Source: Pseudomonas sp. ABC1 (GTDB lineage: Bacteria > Pseudomonadota > Gammaproteobacteria > Pseudomonadales > Pseudomonadaceae). From it: 64,000 nt of DNA. Below, one piece after another: positions 9,294-19,178 of the stretch; within the stretch, counting starts at the first letter, position 1, and each line of letters opens with the position of its first letter. Location: contig NZ_CP058349.1 of the NCBI RefSeq assembly GCF_013395055.1, forward strand, positions 3,285,501-3,349,500, read 5' to 3'. A program made the position numbers and the translations under genes. The notes beneath the pieces are model-generated. The model was not told the origin of the DNA. It made no database searches and saw only the letters and a list, made by a program, of their open reading frames with translations.

Positions 9294-11582
9294 TTATGCA
9301 ATTGGCCTGGACAGGGGCGCGAACAGGGCATCCAGTTCCTGTTCGTCCAGTGCCCAGTTGCCTTCGGCGTCGTTGCCCAGCAGCGCCTGGGCCAGGCGGG
9401 ATTTCTCCAGTTGCATCTGACGGATGCGTTCCTCGACGGTGCCGCGAGTGATCAGCCGGTAGACGAACACAGGCTTGTCCTGGCCGATGCGGTAGGCGCG
9501 GTCGCTGGCCTGGTTCTCCGCTGCCGGGTTCCACCAGGGGTCGTAGTGGATCACGGTGTCGGCGGCGGTCAGGTTGAGGCCGGTGCCGCCGGCCTTGAGG
9601 CTGATCAGGAACAGCGGCACTTCGCCGGCCTGGAAGCGCTCCACCGGTGTGCGCCGGTCGAGGGTCGCGCCGGTCAGTTTCAGGTAGTCGATACCGCGTT
9701 TGTGCAACGCCTGTTCGACCAGTTCCAGCATCGAGGTGAACTGTGAGAACAGCAGCACCCGGTGCCCTTCCGCCAGCAGTTCGTCGAGCATCTCCAGCAG
9801 GCTGTCGAGTTTTCCCGAGCTGCTGCCCCGAGCTGCCGCCTCGGGGCCGAGCAGGCGCAGGTCGCAGCAGACCTGGCGCAGGCGCAGCAGGGCGTCGAGG
9901 ATGACGATCTGGCTGCGCGCCAGGCCGTTCTGCTCGATCTGGGCGCGGATTTTCTGCTGCATCGCCTCGCGCACCTGTTCGTAGCGTTCGCGCTGGGCTT
10001 CGTTGAGTTCTACCCAGTGGACGATCTCGGTCTTGGCCGGTAGTTCGTGGACCACGTCTTCCTTGCGCCGGCGCAGCAGGAAGGGCGCGATGCGCTGGCG
10101 CAGTTGTTCCAGGCGCAACGTATCGCCCTGCTTCTCGATGGGCGTGCGGTAGTTGCGGGTGAAGGTGCGCAGGTCGCCCAGCCAGCCCGGCATGAGGATA
10201 TGGAACAGCGACCAGAGTTCGCCCAGGTGGTTTTCCACCGGCGTGCCCGACAGGCACAGGCGCTGGTTGGCCTGCAACTGCTGGGCGGCCAGGGCGGCCT
10301 TGCTCCTGGGGTTCTTCAGGTTCTGCGCTTCGTCGAAGATCAGCAGGTGCAGCGGTTGTTCGCGCAGGTAGTCGATGTCACGCGGGAGCAGCGCGTAGGT
10401 GCTCAGCAGCAGGTCGTAGTCGGCCAGTGCCTGGCGGTGTCGGTGTCGGTCGCTGCCATGCAGGGCGAGCACACGCAGTTGCGGGGTGAAACGCCGGGCT
10501 TCGTCCTGCCAGTTGGGGATCAGGCTGGTGGGCATGATCGCCAGGGCCGGGTGGCACAGGCGGCCAGCCTGCTTTTCCTGCAGCAGGTAGGCGAGGCTCT
10601 GCAAGGTCTTGCCCAGGCCCATGTCGTCGCCAAGGATGCCCGACGCGCCCAGTTCGCGCAGCCGGTTCATCCAGGCCAGGCCCTGCAACTGGTAGGGGCG
10701 CAGGTCAGTATTGAGGTCGCTGGGGGCGCTGCTACTGGAGGTGGCCGGTAGCCGTGCCTGAACCTGTTGTTCGCCCTGCCAGTGCAGGCCGTTCTGGGTG
10801 AGCTGGGCGATGCGCGGCAGGTCGATGCGGTGCAGCCTGAGACTGCTGCTGTCCGACGGGTTGGGCAGGTACAGCTCGCCCAGCGTGCCCAGCAGGGCGT
10901 TGAGGCGGGCGAAGGGCAGTATCACGTTCGCACCCGAATCCAGGCGCAGGCGCAGACCGCCGCTGCTCTTGTGGGTGCGGCTGTTGAGCAGGTCTGGCGC
11001 CTGTTGCAGCAGGCGCATCAGCAGCGGCAGCAGGTTGCTGCGTTTGCCGTCGATGACGATGCCCAGTTCCAGTTCGACATGGACCGGGCTGCCATCACAG
11101 GGTTGAAGCTCCAGGTACCAGTCGTCCACTGGGCTGAAGTCGTAGAGGAAGCCCGGCAGTATCTCGATCTGCCAGCCTTCGCGGCGCAGTTCGGGCAGGC
11201 CGTGCTGGACGAAGTGCAGCCAGCCTTCCTCGTTGGCGGCCTGGAACATTTCCGCCGAGTCGTTGGGCAACGCCTGGCTCTGGCGCAACGCCGGGCTCAG
11301 GCCCAGCTCGCGCAGCCGTTGCCGCGCTGCCTGCTCCAGGGCCGGCTGACGGGCGATCAGCCGTTCGCCTTCGGCCAGGCGGATACGGATCGGCTCGCTG
11401 TCGCGTTTGCCATGCACGCTGATGCCGTCATAGACGAACACCAGGCCGGCACGGTGCTGGTACTCGCGCACCATGCGCTGCTTGCCCGTGCGGTAGGTCA
11501 GCGCCAGGTGGCTGGCCAGGCTCAGGCGCAGGGTGGGTGGCACGCCCTGTTGCGGGTGTGCCTGTCCGGCTGGCGGCTGCAT
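9294..11582 (-). CDS. SNF2-family DEAD/DEAH helicase
   Basis: A Swi2/Snf2-type DNA-dependent ATPase of 762 residues. Walker A is GDDMGLGKT (318-326) and the DEAH-equivalent is DEAQ (417-420). The C-terminal helicase half carries LLFSQFTSMLELVEQAL, LISLKAGGTGLNL and DRAYRIGQ, all typical of the family. Bacterial members are usually about 1,000 residues with an N-terminal SWIM zinc finger. Here the first 300 residues are only the helicase-associated region and no Cys/His cluster is seen. The ATG at 11582 lies 3 bases after the mfd stop with no clear ribosome binding site, so translational coupling or N-terminal loss are both possible. Likely role: remodelling protein-DNA complexes, perhaps during repair or transcription. 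Confidence 0.85.
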   Translation of the reverse strand: MQPPAGQAHPQQGVPPTLRLSLASHLALTYRTGKQRMVREYQHRAGLVFVYDGISVHGKRDSEPIRIRLAEGERLIARQPALEQAARQRLRELGLSPALRQSQALPNDSAEMFQAANEEGWLHFVQHGLPELRREGWQIEILPGFLYDFSPVDDWYLELQPCDGSPVHVELELGIVIDGKRSNLLPLLMRLLQQAPDLLNSRTHKSSGGLRLRLDSGANVILPFARLNALLGTLGELYLPNPSDSSSLRLHRIDLPRIAQLTQNGLHWQGEQQVQARLPATSSSSAPSDLNTDLRPYQLQGLAWMNRLRELGASGILGDDMGLGKTLQSLAYLLQEKQAGRLCHPALAIMPTSLIPNWQDEARRFTPQLRVLALHGSDRHRHRQALADYDLLLSTYALLPRDIDYLREQPLHLLIFDEAQNLKNPRSKAALAAQQLQANQRLCLSGTPVENHLGELWSLFHILMPGWLGDLRTFTRNYRTPIEKQGDTLRLEQLRQRIAPFLLRRRKEDVVHELPAKTEIVHWVELNEAQRERYEQVREAMQQKIRAQIEQNGLARSQIVILDALLRLRQVCCDLRLLGPEAAARGSSSGKLDSLLEMLDELLAEGHRVLLFSQFTSMLELVEQALHKRGIDYLKLTGATLDRRTPVERFQAGEVPLFLISLKAGGTGLNLTAADTVIHYDPWWNPAAENQASDRAYRIGQDKPVFVYRLITRGTVEERIRQMQLEKSRLAQALLGNDAEGNWALDEQELDALFAPLSRPIA

Positions 11583-11585
11583 GGC

Positions 11586-14500
11586 TCAGGCACTGGCCTG
11601 CAGGCGTTCGAGCAGCGCTTCGAGGACGTTGAAGCGTTCCTCCGCGCGCTCCATCGGCACCTGGAAGCGGAACGAGGTTGCACCGTCGAAGCGGTAGCGC
11701 TTGGGCTGGCTCTGGATCAGCTTGATCAGCACCATCGGGTCGACGCTGGTCTGGGCGTCGAACTCGATGCGTCCACCCTGCGGGCCGGCGTCGATCTTGC
11801 GGATACCCAGGCTGGCCGCCTGCAACTTGAGCAGGGTCAGGCGCATCAGGTGTTTGGCCGGCTCCGGCAGCAGGCCGAAGCGGTCGATCATCTCCACTTG
11901 CAACTCTTTCAGGCCGTCCTCGTCGTTGGCGTTGGAAATGCGCTTGTAGAGGATCAGTCGCGCATGCACGTCTGGCAGGTAGTCCTCGGGGATCAGCGCC
12001 GGTACGCGCAGGTTGATCTCGGGGCCGTTGCCCAGCGGCTGCTCCAGGTTCGGCTGCTCGCCTTTCTGGATGGCCTTGACCGCGCGCTCGAGCATTTCCA
12101 TGTAGAGGGTGAAGCCGACTGCCTGGATCTGCCCGCTCTGGCCGTCGCCGAGCAGTTCGCCGGCGCCGCGTATCTCCAGGTCGTGTGTGGCCAGCACGAA
12201 GCCGGCGCCGAGGTCCTGGGCGTTGGCGATGGCTTCCAGACGCCGGCTGGCGTCTTCGGTCATCTGCTTGCGCGGTGGTGTCAGCAGGTAGGCGTAGGCC
12301 TGGTGGTGGCTGCGGCCGACGCGGCCACGCAATTGGTGCAGCTGTGCCAGGCCGAACTTGTCCGCGCGCTCGATGATGATGGTGTTGGCGCTGGGCACGT
12401 CGATGCCGGTCTCGATGATGGTCGAGGCCACCAGCACATTGAAGCGCTTGTGGTAGAAGTCGCCCATCACCTGTTCCAGCTCACGCTCGCGCATCTGCCC
12501 GTGGCCGATGCCGATGCGCGCCTCGGGCACCAGCTCGGCAAGGTCGGCGGCGCATTTTTCGATGGTTTTCACATCGTTGTGCAGATAGTAGACCTGGCCG
12601 CCGCGCAGCAGCTCACGCAGCAGCGCTTCCTTGATGGTCGGCTTGTTCGCCTCCATGACGAAGGTGCGCACCGACAGCCGCCGCGCCGGCGGGGTGGCGA
12701 TGATCGACAGGTCGCGCATGCCGGCCACCGCCATGTTCAGGGTGCGTGGGATCGGCGTGGCGGTCAGGGTGAGGATGTCCACCTCGCTGCGCAGCGCCTT
12801 GAGCTGTTCCTTCTGGCGTACACCGAAACGGTGTTCCTCGTCGATGATGACCAGCCCCAGGTTGGCGAACTTCACGTCGTCCTGCAGCAGTTTGTGGGTG
12901 CCGATGACGATGTCCAGCTTGCCCTCGGCCAGTTGCTGTACCGCGCCTTCCACATCCTTGGCGCTCTTGAAGCGGCTCATCACCTCGACTTTCACCGGCC
13001 AGTCGGCGAAGCGGTCGCGAAAGCTGTTGTAGTGCTGCTGGGCGAGCAGGGTGGTGGGCACCAGTACGGCGACCTGCCTGCCACTATGGACGGCGATGAA
13101 GGCGGCGCGCATGGCCACTTCGGTCTTGCCGAAGCCGACGTCGCCGCAGATCAGGCGGTCCATCGGTCGTGGCGCCAGCATGTCGGCGCGCACGGCGTCG
13201 ATGGCGGCCTGCTGGTCGGGGGTTTCCTCGAAGGGGAAGCCGGCACTGAAGGTTTCGTAGTCCAGTTGCGGGTCGCGGAAGGCGTAGCCTTCGCGGGCGG
13301 CGCGGCGGGCATAGATGTCGAGCAGTTCGGCGGCGACGTCGCGCACCTGTTCTGCCGCCTTGCTGCGCGCCTTCTGCCATTGCTCCGAACCGAGCCGGTG
13401 CAGCGGGGCCAGGGCATCGTCGCTGCCGGTGTAGCGGGCGATCAGGTGCAGGCTGGCGACCGGCACGTAGAGCTTGGCCTCGTCGGCGTATTGCAGGGCG
13501 AGGAACTCGGCGGGCTGGTCCTCGATCTCCAGGGTGATCAGCCCCAGGTAGCGGCCGACGCCGTGGTCGATATGCACCACCGGCGAACCTTCGCGCAGTT
13601 CGGTGAGGTTCTTGATCACGTTGTCGCCGCCGTCGCGACTCTTCTCGCGGCGACGACGCTGCATGATGCGCTGGCCGAACAGCGGGCTCTCGGCGATCAG
13701 CGCCAGTTCCGGTTGCTCCAGCAGCAGGCCGTCGTCCAGCGGTGCGATGGTGATCGCCAGGCGCTCGTCGCTGGCAATGAAGCCCGGCCAGCCGTCGACG
13801 CTCTGTGGCCTCAGTTTGAGGCGCGCCAGCAGTTCCAGCAGCACTTCGCGGCGGCCTGCCGACTCGGCGGTGAACAGCACCCGACCGGGGAATTCTTCCA
13901 GGAAGCGCCGCAGGGCGCCCAGCGGCTCGCTGGCCCGGGCCTCGATCGCCAGCTCCGGCAACACCTTGGCGGGCAGGCGCTCGCGGCCGATACCGGGTTC
14001 GATGTCCTGTGCGTCGGCGACCACCCGCGGCCACTGTTTCAGGCGTGCGAAGCAGTCTTCCACCGGCAGGAACAGTTCGTTCGGCGGCAGCAACGGCCGC
14101 TCCGGGTCGACATGGCGCTCTTCGTAGCGGTTGCGCACGTCCTTCCAGAACTGCTCGGCAGCCTGTTCGATGCCCGGCAGCGAGAACACCTGGGTGTCGG
14201 CGGGGATGTAGTCGAACAGCGTGGCGGTTTCATCGAAGAACAGCGGCAGGTAGTACTCGATACCGGCCGGGGTGATGCCGGTGGAGAGGTCTTGGTAGAT
14301 CGGGCAGCGGCGGAAGTCCACGTCGAAGCGCTCGCGGAAGCGTGCACGGAAGCCGGTTACCGAGGCCTTTTGCAGCGGGAATTCGCGGGCTGGCAGCAGG
14401 CGGATGGACTCCACCTTGTCGATGGAGCGCTGGTTCTCCGGGTCGAAGGTGCGCAGCGTCTCGATTTCGTCGTCGAACAGGTCGATGCGGAACGGCTGCG

Positions 14501-15029
14501 GGCTGCCCATCGGGAACAGGTCGATCAGTGCGCCGCGCACGGCGAACTCGCCATGTTCGTAGACGGTTTCCACGCAACGGTAGCCGGCCCCTTCCAGGTT
14601 GAGCCGCATCTGTTCCACGTTCAGCTTCTGGCCGACATCCAGCACCAGGCTGGAACCCAGCAGGAAGCGCTTGGGCGCCAGGCGGTGCAGGGCGGTGCTG
14701 ATCGGCACCACCAGCACGCCGTGCTCCAGTTGCGGCAACTGGTAGAGCGCGGAGATACGCTGGGAAATGATGTCCTGGTGCGGCGAGAACAGGTCGTAGG
14801 GCAGGGTTTCCCAGTCGGGGAAGTGCAGCACTGGCAAGTTGGGCGCGAAGAACGCCAGTTCTTCCTGCAAGCGGTCGGCGCTACGGCTGTCGGCGGTGAG
14901 CAGCAGGGTGAAGCGTTTGGCACTGCTGGCGGCCTCGGCGATGGCCAGGCTCAGCGCGGCACCGGGCAGGTTGCCCCAGTGTTGCTTGCCGCTCGCGGCA
15001 GGCATGGACGGAAGGCGCAATACGGACAC
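11586..15029 (-). CDS. mfd: Transcription-repair coupling factor Mfd
   Basis: Mfd removes RNA polymerase stalled at DNA lesions and recruits UvrA. From a GTG at 15029 the product is 1,147 residues and begins VSVLRLPSMPAASGKQ, matching the length (about 1,148) and N-terminus of known Mfd. In-frame codons further upstream give an unlikely tail. The order is a UvrB-like N-terminal module (HFPDWETLPYDLFSPH), the CarD-like polymerase-binding domain (VVHIDHGVGRYLGL), a RecG-like translocase (GDVGFGKTEVAMRAAF; DEEHRFGV; LTATPIPRTLNM; HQLRGRVGRS) and a C-terminal D7 domain. The SNF2 helicase gene follows at once. Confidence 0.96.
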   Translation of the reverse strand: MSVLRLPSMPAASGKQHWGNLPGAALSLAIAEAASSAKRFTLLLTADSRSADRLQEELAFFAPNLPVLHFPDWETLPYDLFSPHQDIISQRISALYQLPQLEHGVLVVPISTALHRLAPKRFLLGSSLVLDVGQKLNVEQMRLNLEGAGYRCVETVYEHGEFAVRGALIDLFPMGSPQPFRIDLFDDEIETLRTFDPENQRSIDKVESIRLLPAREFPLQKASVTGFRARFRERFDVDFRRCPIYQDLSTGITPAGIEYYLPLFFDETATLFDYIPADTQVFSLPGIEQAAEQFWKDVRNRYEERHVDPERPLLPPNELFLPVEDCFARLKQWPRVVADAQDIEPGIGRERLPAKVLPELAIEARASEPLGALRRFLEEFPGRVLFTAESAGRREVLLELLARLKLRPQSVDGWPGFIASDERLAITIAPLDDGLLLEQPELALIAESPLFGQRIMQRRRREKSRDGGDNVIKNLTELREGSPVVHIDHGVGRYLGLITLEIEDQPAEFLALQYADEAKLYVPVASLHLIARYTGSDDALAPLHRLGSEQWQKARSKAAEQVRDVAAELLDIYARRAAREGYAFRDPQLDYETFSAGFPFEETPDQQAAIDAVRADMLAPRPMDRLICGDVGFGKTEVAMRAAFIAVHSGRQVAVLVPTTLLAQQHYNSFRDRFADWPVKVEVMSRFKSAKDVEGAVQQLAEGKLDIVIGTHKLLQDDVKFANLGLVIIDEEHRFGVRQKEQLKALRSEVDILTLTATPIPRTLNMAVAGMRDLSIIATPPARRLSVRTFVMEANKPTIKEALLRELLRGGQVYYLHNDVKTIEKCAADLAELVPEARIGIGHGQMRERELEQVMGDFYHKRFNVLVASTIIETGIDVPSANTIIIERADKFGLAQLHQLRGRVGRSHHQAYAYLLTPPRKQMTEDASRRLEAIANAQDLGAGFVLATHDLEIRGAGELLGDGQSGQIQAVGFTLYMEMLERAVKAIQKGEQPNLEQPLGNGPEINLRVPALIPEDYLPDVHARLILYKRISNANDEDGLKELQVEMIDRFGLLPEPAKHLMRLTLLKLQAASLGIRKIDAGPQGGRIEFDAQTSVDPMVLIKLIQSQPKRYRFDGATSFRFQVPMERAEERFNVLEALLERLQASA

Positions 15030-15208
15030 GGCGTACGTGGCTCCGGAAATGATGGAAGCCGGGGATTGTAACGCTAGAAGCCGTTGCAAGCTGCAAGCTT
15101 CAAACAGGCTGTCGGGGAGAGGGGGCGCGCTGACGTGGAGGGCATGACGCCGCACCACCCCGTCACGGGTGGCGGGGCGGTGTCAGGGTTTCAGGTGTGC
15201 TGCCGTTC

Positions 15209-15661
15209 TTACTTGTGCAGGACGAACTGGCCGCTGAAGCGCACGGCTTCCCGACCGTCGGCGGTCAGGATGTGGCTGTCGAGGGCGATCCGCGAGCGAC
15301 CACGGCGGCGGTAGATGGTCTCGAAGCGTTCCCAGGCCTCATCCGAGGGTGGCGGGCAGACGGCGATGGCATCGTCGAGCACGGGGAGCGGATAGGCGAT
15401 CTGCCCTTCGTGGATGACGATATGGCCATCCTCGATGCCTGCTTCGCGCAGGCGCAGGTGCATCCAGCCCCAGCCGGCCAGGACCGACACGCAGTACAGG
15501 CTGCCGCCGAACATGCTGCTCTTGTGGTTGATGTTTTCCTGCAGCGGCGCACGCAGGCGCAGCTCATGGTTCTCCCATTGCTCGACACGCAGGCCCATGG
15601 CGCGTGTCAGCGGGATGTCGTGATGAAGGATGGCTTCCAGGTAACTGCTATCGCGGCTCAT
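15209..15661 (-). CDS. Hotdog-fold thioesterase (YiiD C-terminal type)
   Basis: A 150-residue protein with a single hotdog domain. Visible are APLQENINHKSSMFGGSLY (the N/H...GG helix typical of the fold) and a C-terminal strand pair VRFSGQFVLHK. Length and motifs fit the YiiD_C/putative thioesterase family, which in other bacteria occurs alone or fused to a GNAT domain; there is no GNAT domain here. The substrate is probably an acyl-CoA or other acyl thioester. It is divergent from fbp and upstream of mfd on the same strand, about 180 bases apart. Family good, substrate unknown. Confidence 0.82.
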   Translation of the reverse strand: MSRDSSYLEAILHHDIPLTRAMGLRVEQWENHELRLRAPLQENINHKSSMFGGSLYCVSVLAGWGWMHLRLREAGIEDGHIVIHEGQIAYPLPVLDDAIAVCPPPSDEAWERFETIYRRRGRSRIALDSHILTADGREAVRFSGQFVLHK

Positions 15662-15957
15662 GCCGGGGAGATTCCTAAAACAGAACGTTGCGGATACAGG
15701 CAGACGGCAAGCATGACGGCTGAGTCACGGTTTTACCAGTAACAAACGATCTTTTAGCGTGGTTGCAGTCAATTGGTAACCTTGGGCTGATAGGCGCCGC
15801 AGCGGAAAAACGGCGGCCTCCTGGCGGCCAGGATCGGGGCGTGCATAGGGTGTGGCACACGACGACTTCGCGCGTTCGGCTGCTTTTACCCGCTTTCTGC
15901 CATTGCGCGCCGAGTCGCGTTAAACTGCGCGCATTTTCCAGCCCCCGGAGCCTCTCC

Positions 15958-16971
15958 ATGTCCCGCGTAACCCTGAGCCGCTACCTGATCGAACAGACCC
16001 GCAGCAATAACACGCCTGCGGATCTGCGTTTCCTTATCGAAGTGGTGGCGCGTGCGTGCAAGGAAATCAGCCATGCGGTTTCCAAGGGTGCGCTGGGCGG
16101 CGTGCTGGGCAGCATGGGCACCGAGAACGTGCAGGGCGAGGTGCAGAAGAAGCTGGACGTACTGTCCAACGAAATCCTGCTGGAAGCCAACGAGTGGGGC
16201 GGTCACCTGGCCGGCATGGCTTCCGAAGAAATGGACAATGCCTACCAGATCCCCGGCAAATACCCCAAGGGCGCCTACCTGCTGGTCTTCGACCCGCTGG
16301 ACGGCTCCAGCAACATCGACGTCAACGTCTCGGTCGGCACCATCTTCTCGGTCCTGCGCTGCCCAGGTGAGTGTTTCAGCCAGAACGATGCCCTGGGCGA
16401 GGAAGCCTTCCTGCAACCCGGTACCCAGCAGGTGGCCGCCGGTTATGCGATCTATGGTCCGCAGACCATGCTGATGCTGACACTGGGCAATGGCGTCAAG
16501 GGCTTCACCCTGGACCGCGAGCTGGGCAGCTTCGTCCTGACCCACGACGATATCCGCGTGCCGCAGGCCACCGCCGAGTTCGCCATCAACATGTCCAACC
16601 AGCGCCACTGGGAAGCCCCGGTGCAGCGTTATGTCGAGGAACTGCTGGCGGGCGAGACCGGGCCGCTGGAGAAGAACTACAACATGCGCTGGATCGCCTC
16701 GATGGTGGCGGACGTGCACCGCATCCTGACCCGTGGCGGCGTCTTCATGTACCCACGCGATGCCCGCGAGCCGGAGAAGCCCGGCAAGCTGCGGCTGATG
16801 TACGAGGCCAACCCGATGTCGTTCATCATCGAGCAGGCGGGCGGCGCCTCGACCAACGGCTACCAGCGCATCCTCGACCTGCAACCCGAGTCCCTGCACC
16901 AGCGTGTGGCGGTCTTCCTTGGCTCCAAGGACGAGGTCGAGCGCATCACCGGGTATCACCAGAAAAGCTGA
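15958..16971 (+). CDS. fbp: Fructose-1,6-bisphosphatase class I
   Basis: It hydrolyses fructose-1,6-bisphosphate to fructose-6-phosphate, the key step of gluconeogenesis, essential when growing on organic acids. The 337-residue length matches Pseudomonas Fbp. The metal-binding signature FDPLDGSSNIDVNVSVG is intact, as are GYAIYGPQTMLMLTLG and the C-terminal GGASTNGYQRILD. I chose the ATG at 15958 (MSRVTLSRYLIEQTR) because it follows GGAGCCTCTCC and gives the standard N-terminus; the frame upstream is open but non-homologous. Confidence 0.97.
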   Translation: MSRVTLSRYLIEQTRSNNTPADLRFLIEVVARACKEISHAVSKGALGGVLGSMGTENVQGEVQKKLDVLSNEILLEANEWGGHLAGMASEEMDNAYQIPGKYPKGAYLLVFDPLDGSSNIDVNVSVGTIFSVLRCPGECFSQNDALGEEAFLQPGTQQVAAGYAIYGPQTMLMLTLGNGVKGFTLDRELGSFVLTHDDIRVPQATAEFAINMSNQRHWEAPVQRYVEELLAGETGPLEKNYNMRWIASMVADVHRILTRGGVFMYPRDAREPEKPGKLRLMYEANPMSFIIEQAGGASTNGYQRILDLQPESLHQRVAVFLGSKDEVERITGYHQKS

Positions 16972-17001
16972 TGGGCGTAGGCGTGCGGTGTTGATCGCAC
17001 A

Positions 17002-17024
17002 GGTGCGCGTGGCGCACCCTACGG
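17002..17024. repeat. Intergenic palindromic repeat, family B half unit
   Basis: GGTGCGCGTGGCGCACCCTACGG, a GGTGCG...CGCACC palindrome. The same unit recurs as inverted pairs at 19110-19177 and 58983-59043. It lies in the 69-base gap between convergent fbp and rep. Confidence 0.65.
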
Positions 17025-17040
17025 CCTTCGTGCAGCCGCT

Positions 17041-19050
17041 TCAGCGCTTCAACATCGCCCGGATATCCGCCAGGGCGGTGTTGCCTCGGGCGGCCTTGAC
17101 CTCCACCGGCGCCTCTTCCTGGCCTTCCCACTCCAGATCCTCGGGCGGCAGTTCGTCGAGGAAGCGGCTGGGCAGGCAATCGATTACCTCGCCGTACTGC
17201 TTGCGTTTGGCGGCGAAGGTGAAGGCCAGCGTCTGGCGCGCGCGGGTGATGCCGACGTAGGCCAGGCGGCGTTCTTCTTCGATGGTGTCGGCCTCGATGC
17301 TGGAGCGGTGCGGGAGGATTTCCTCCTCCATGCCGATGACGAACACATAGGGAAACTCCAGCCCCTTGGAGGCGTGCAGGGTCATCATCTGCACACCCTC
17401 GGCGCCATCTTCCTCTTCCTGCTGGCGCTCCAGCATGTCGCGCAGGACCAGCTTGGCGATGGCCTGCTCGATGGTCATGTCGCCATCTTCGTCCTTTTCC
17501 AGAGTGTTCTTCAGCGCCTCGATAAGGAACCAGACGTTGCCCATGCGGAAGTCGGCGGCCTTGTCGCTTGAGGTGTGCTGGCGTATCCAGTTCTCGTAGT
17601 CGATGTCCGCCACCATGCTGCGCAGGGCGGCGATCGGGTCGTCCTGGGCGCATTGCTGGCGCAGGCGGTCCATGTAGTGCTTGAAGCGTTGCAGGCGGTC
17701 GATGTAGCGGCTGTCTAGGTGCGCGGCGAGGCCGATCTCGTCGCAGGCGGCGTACATCGAGGTCTGGCGCTCGGTGGCGTAGTTGCCGAGCTTCTCCAGG
17801 GTGGTCGAGCCGATTTCCCGGCGCGGTACGTTGATCACCCGCAGGAAGGCGTTGTCGTCGTCCGGGTTGACCAGCAGGCGGAAGTAGCTCATCAGGTCCT
17901 TCACTTCCTGGCGGGCGAAGAAGCTGGTGCCGCCGGACAGCCGGTAGGGGATCTGGTGGTGTTGCAGCTTCAGCTCGATCAGCTTGGCCTGGTGGTTGCC
18001 CCGGTAGAGGATGGCGAAATCGCTGTAGGGCCGCTGGTGGCGCATGTGCAGGGTGAGGATTTCCAGTGCCACGCGCTCGGCCTCGGCCTCCTCGTTGCGG
18101 CAGCGGATCACGCGGATCGGGTCGCCGTGGCCCATCTCGCTCCACAGCTGCTTCTCGAAGGCGTGGGGGTTGTTGGCGATCAGCACGTTGGCGCACTTGA
18201 GGATGCGGCTGGTGGAGCGGTAGTTCTGCTCCAGCATCACCACCTTCAGCGACGGGAAGTCTTCCTTGAGCTGCATCAGGTTCTCGGGCCGCGCGCCACG
18301 CCAGGCGTAGATCGACTGATCGTCGTCACCGACCACGGTGAAGTGCGCGCGCTCCTCCACCAGCAGCTTGACCAGCAGGTACTGGCTGGCGTTGGTGTCC
18401 TGGTATTCGTCCACCAGCATGTAGCGCACGCGGTTGCGCCACTTCTCCAGCACCTCGGGGTGATCCTGGAACAGCTTCACCGGCTGCAGGATCAGGTCGT
18501 CGAAGTCCACCGCGTTGTAGGCCTTGAGGGTGCGCTGGTAGTGGGTGTAGACGATGGCGGCGGTCTGCTCCCGTGGGTTGCGCGCCTCGGCCAGGGCCTG
18601 TTCCGGCAGTATCAGGTCGTTCTTCCAGTTGCCGATGTAGCCCTTGATCTCGTCCACGCCGTCGTCGCCGGAATATTCCTTCTGCATGATGTCGGACAGC
18701 AGCGATTTGATATCGCCTTCGTCGAAGATCGAGAAACCGGGCTTGTAGCCCAGGCGGGCGTACTCCTTGCGGATGATGTTCAGGCCCAGGTTGTGAAAGG
18801 TGGAGACGGTCAGCCCCTTGCCTTCTCCGGGGCGCAGCAGGCTGCTGACGCGCTCCTTCATCTCGCGGGCGGCCTTGTTGGTGAAGGTCACGGCGACGAT
18901 GTACTGGGCGCGGATACCGCATTGCTGGATCAGGTAGGCGATCTTGCGGGTGATCACGCTGGTCTTGCCGGAGCCGGCGCCGGCCAGCACCAGCATCGGC
19001 CCACCGATGTAGTTGACGGCTTCCTGCTGGCGGGGATTGAGGCGGGACAT
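17041..19050 (-). CDS. rep: ATP-dependent DNA helicase Rep
   Basis: A UvrD/Rep superfamily 1A 3'-5' helicase that helps replication forks past protein roadblocks and supports restart. The 669-residue length equals Pseudomonas Rep. Motifs: Q-motif LNPRQQEAV, Walker A AGAGSGKT (about residues 23-30), AVTFTNKAAREMKERV, DEYQDTNASQYLL, GDDDQSIYAWRGA and the C-terminal VQMMTLHASKGLEF and ERRLAYVGITRARQ. MSRLNPRQQEAVNYIGG is the usual N-terminus. Confidence 0.96.
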   Translation of the reverse strand: MSRLNPRQQEAVNYIGGPMLVLAGAGSGKTSVITRKIAYLIQQCGIRAQYIVAVTFTNKAAREMKERVSSLLRPGEGKGLTVSTFHNLGLNIIRKEYARLGYKPGFSIFDEGDIKSLLSDIMQKEYSGDDGVDEIKGYIGNWKNDLILPEQALAEARNPREQTAAIVYTHYQRTLKAYNAVDFDDLILQPVKLFQDHPEVLEKWRNRVRYMLVDEYQDTNASQYLLVKLLVEERAHFTVVGDDDQSIYAWRGARPENLMQLKEDFPSLKVVMLEQNYRSTSRILKCANVLIANNPHAFEKQLWSEMGHGDPIRVIRCRNEEAEAERVALEILTLHMRHQRPYSDFAILYRGNHQAKLIELKLQHHQIPYRLSGGTSFFARQEVKDLMSYFRLLVNPDDDNAFLRVINVPRREIGSTTLEKLGNYATERQTSMYAACDEIGLAAHLDSRYIDRLQRFKHYMDRLRQQCAQDDPIAALRSMVADIDYENWIRQHTSSDKAADFRMGNVWFLIEALKNTLEKDEDGDMTIEQAIAKLVLRDMLERQQEEEDGAEGVQMMTLHASKGLEFPYVFVIGMEEEILPHRSSIEADTIEEERRLAYVGITRARQTLAFTFAAKRKQYGEVIDCLPSRFLDELPPEDLEWEGQEEAPVEVKAARGNTALADIRAMLKR

Positions 19051-19109
19051 GGCGGTGATCGGCTGTTGTACGAAGGGCCGGGTATTCTAGCAGCTCGGCC
19101 TCCGCTGCC

Positions 19110-19177
19110 GTAGGGTGCGCCGCGCGCACCGGGATCATGCGCGGCAGTGCAGGCGGTGCGCATGGCGCACCCTGCGG
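19110..19177. repeat. Intergenic palindromic repeat, family B inverted pair
   Basis: Two units, GTAGGGTGCGCCGCGCGCAC and GGTGCGCATGGCGCACCCTG, face each other across a short spacer. This is a REP-pair-like arrangement, placed between the TauE/SafE gene and rep. The pair at 58983-59043 has the same units in the opposite order. Confidence 0.7.
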
Positions 19178-19178
19178 T

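Noticed and set aside
10767..15071. A 1,434-codon open frame on the plus strand opposite mfd
   Set aside because: It is the antisense frame of mfd and the helicase, a common product of high GC. No domain is seen and mfd is complete.
15675..15959. A 94-codon minus-strand frame in the thioesterase-fbp gap
   Set aside because: No ribosome binding site, composition unlike neighbours, and it would overlap the fbp promoter region.
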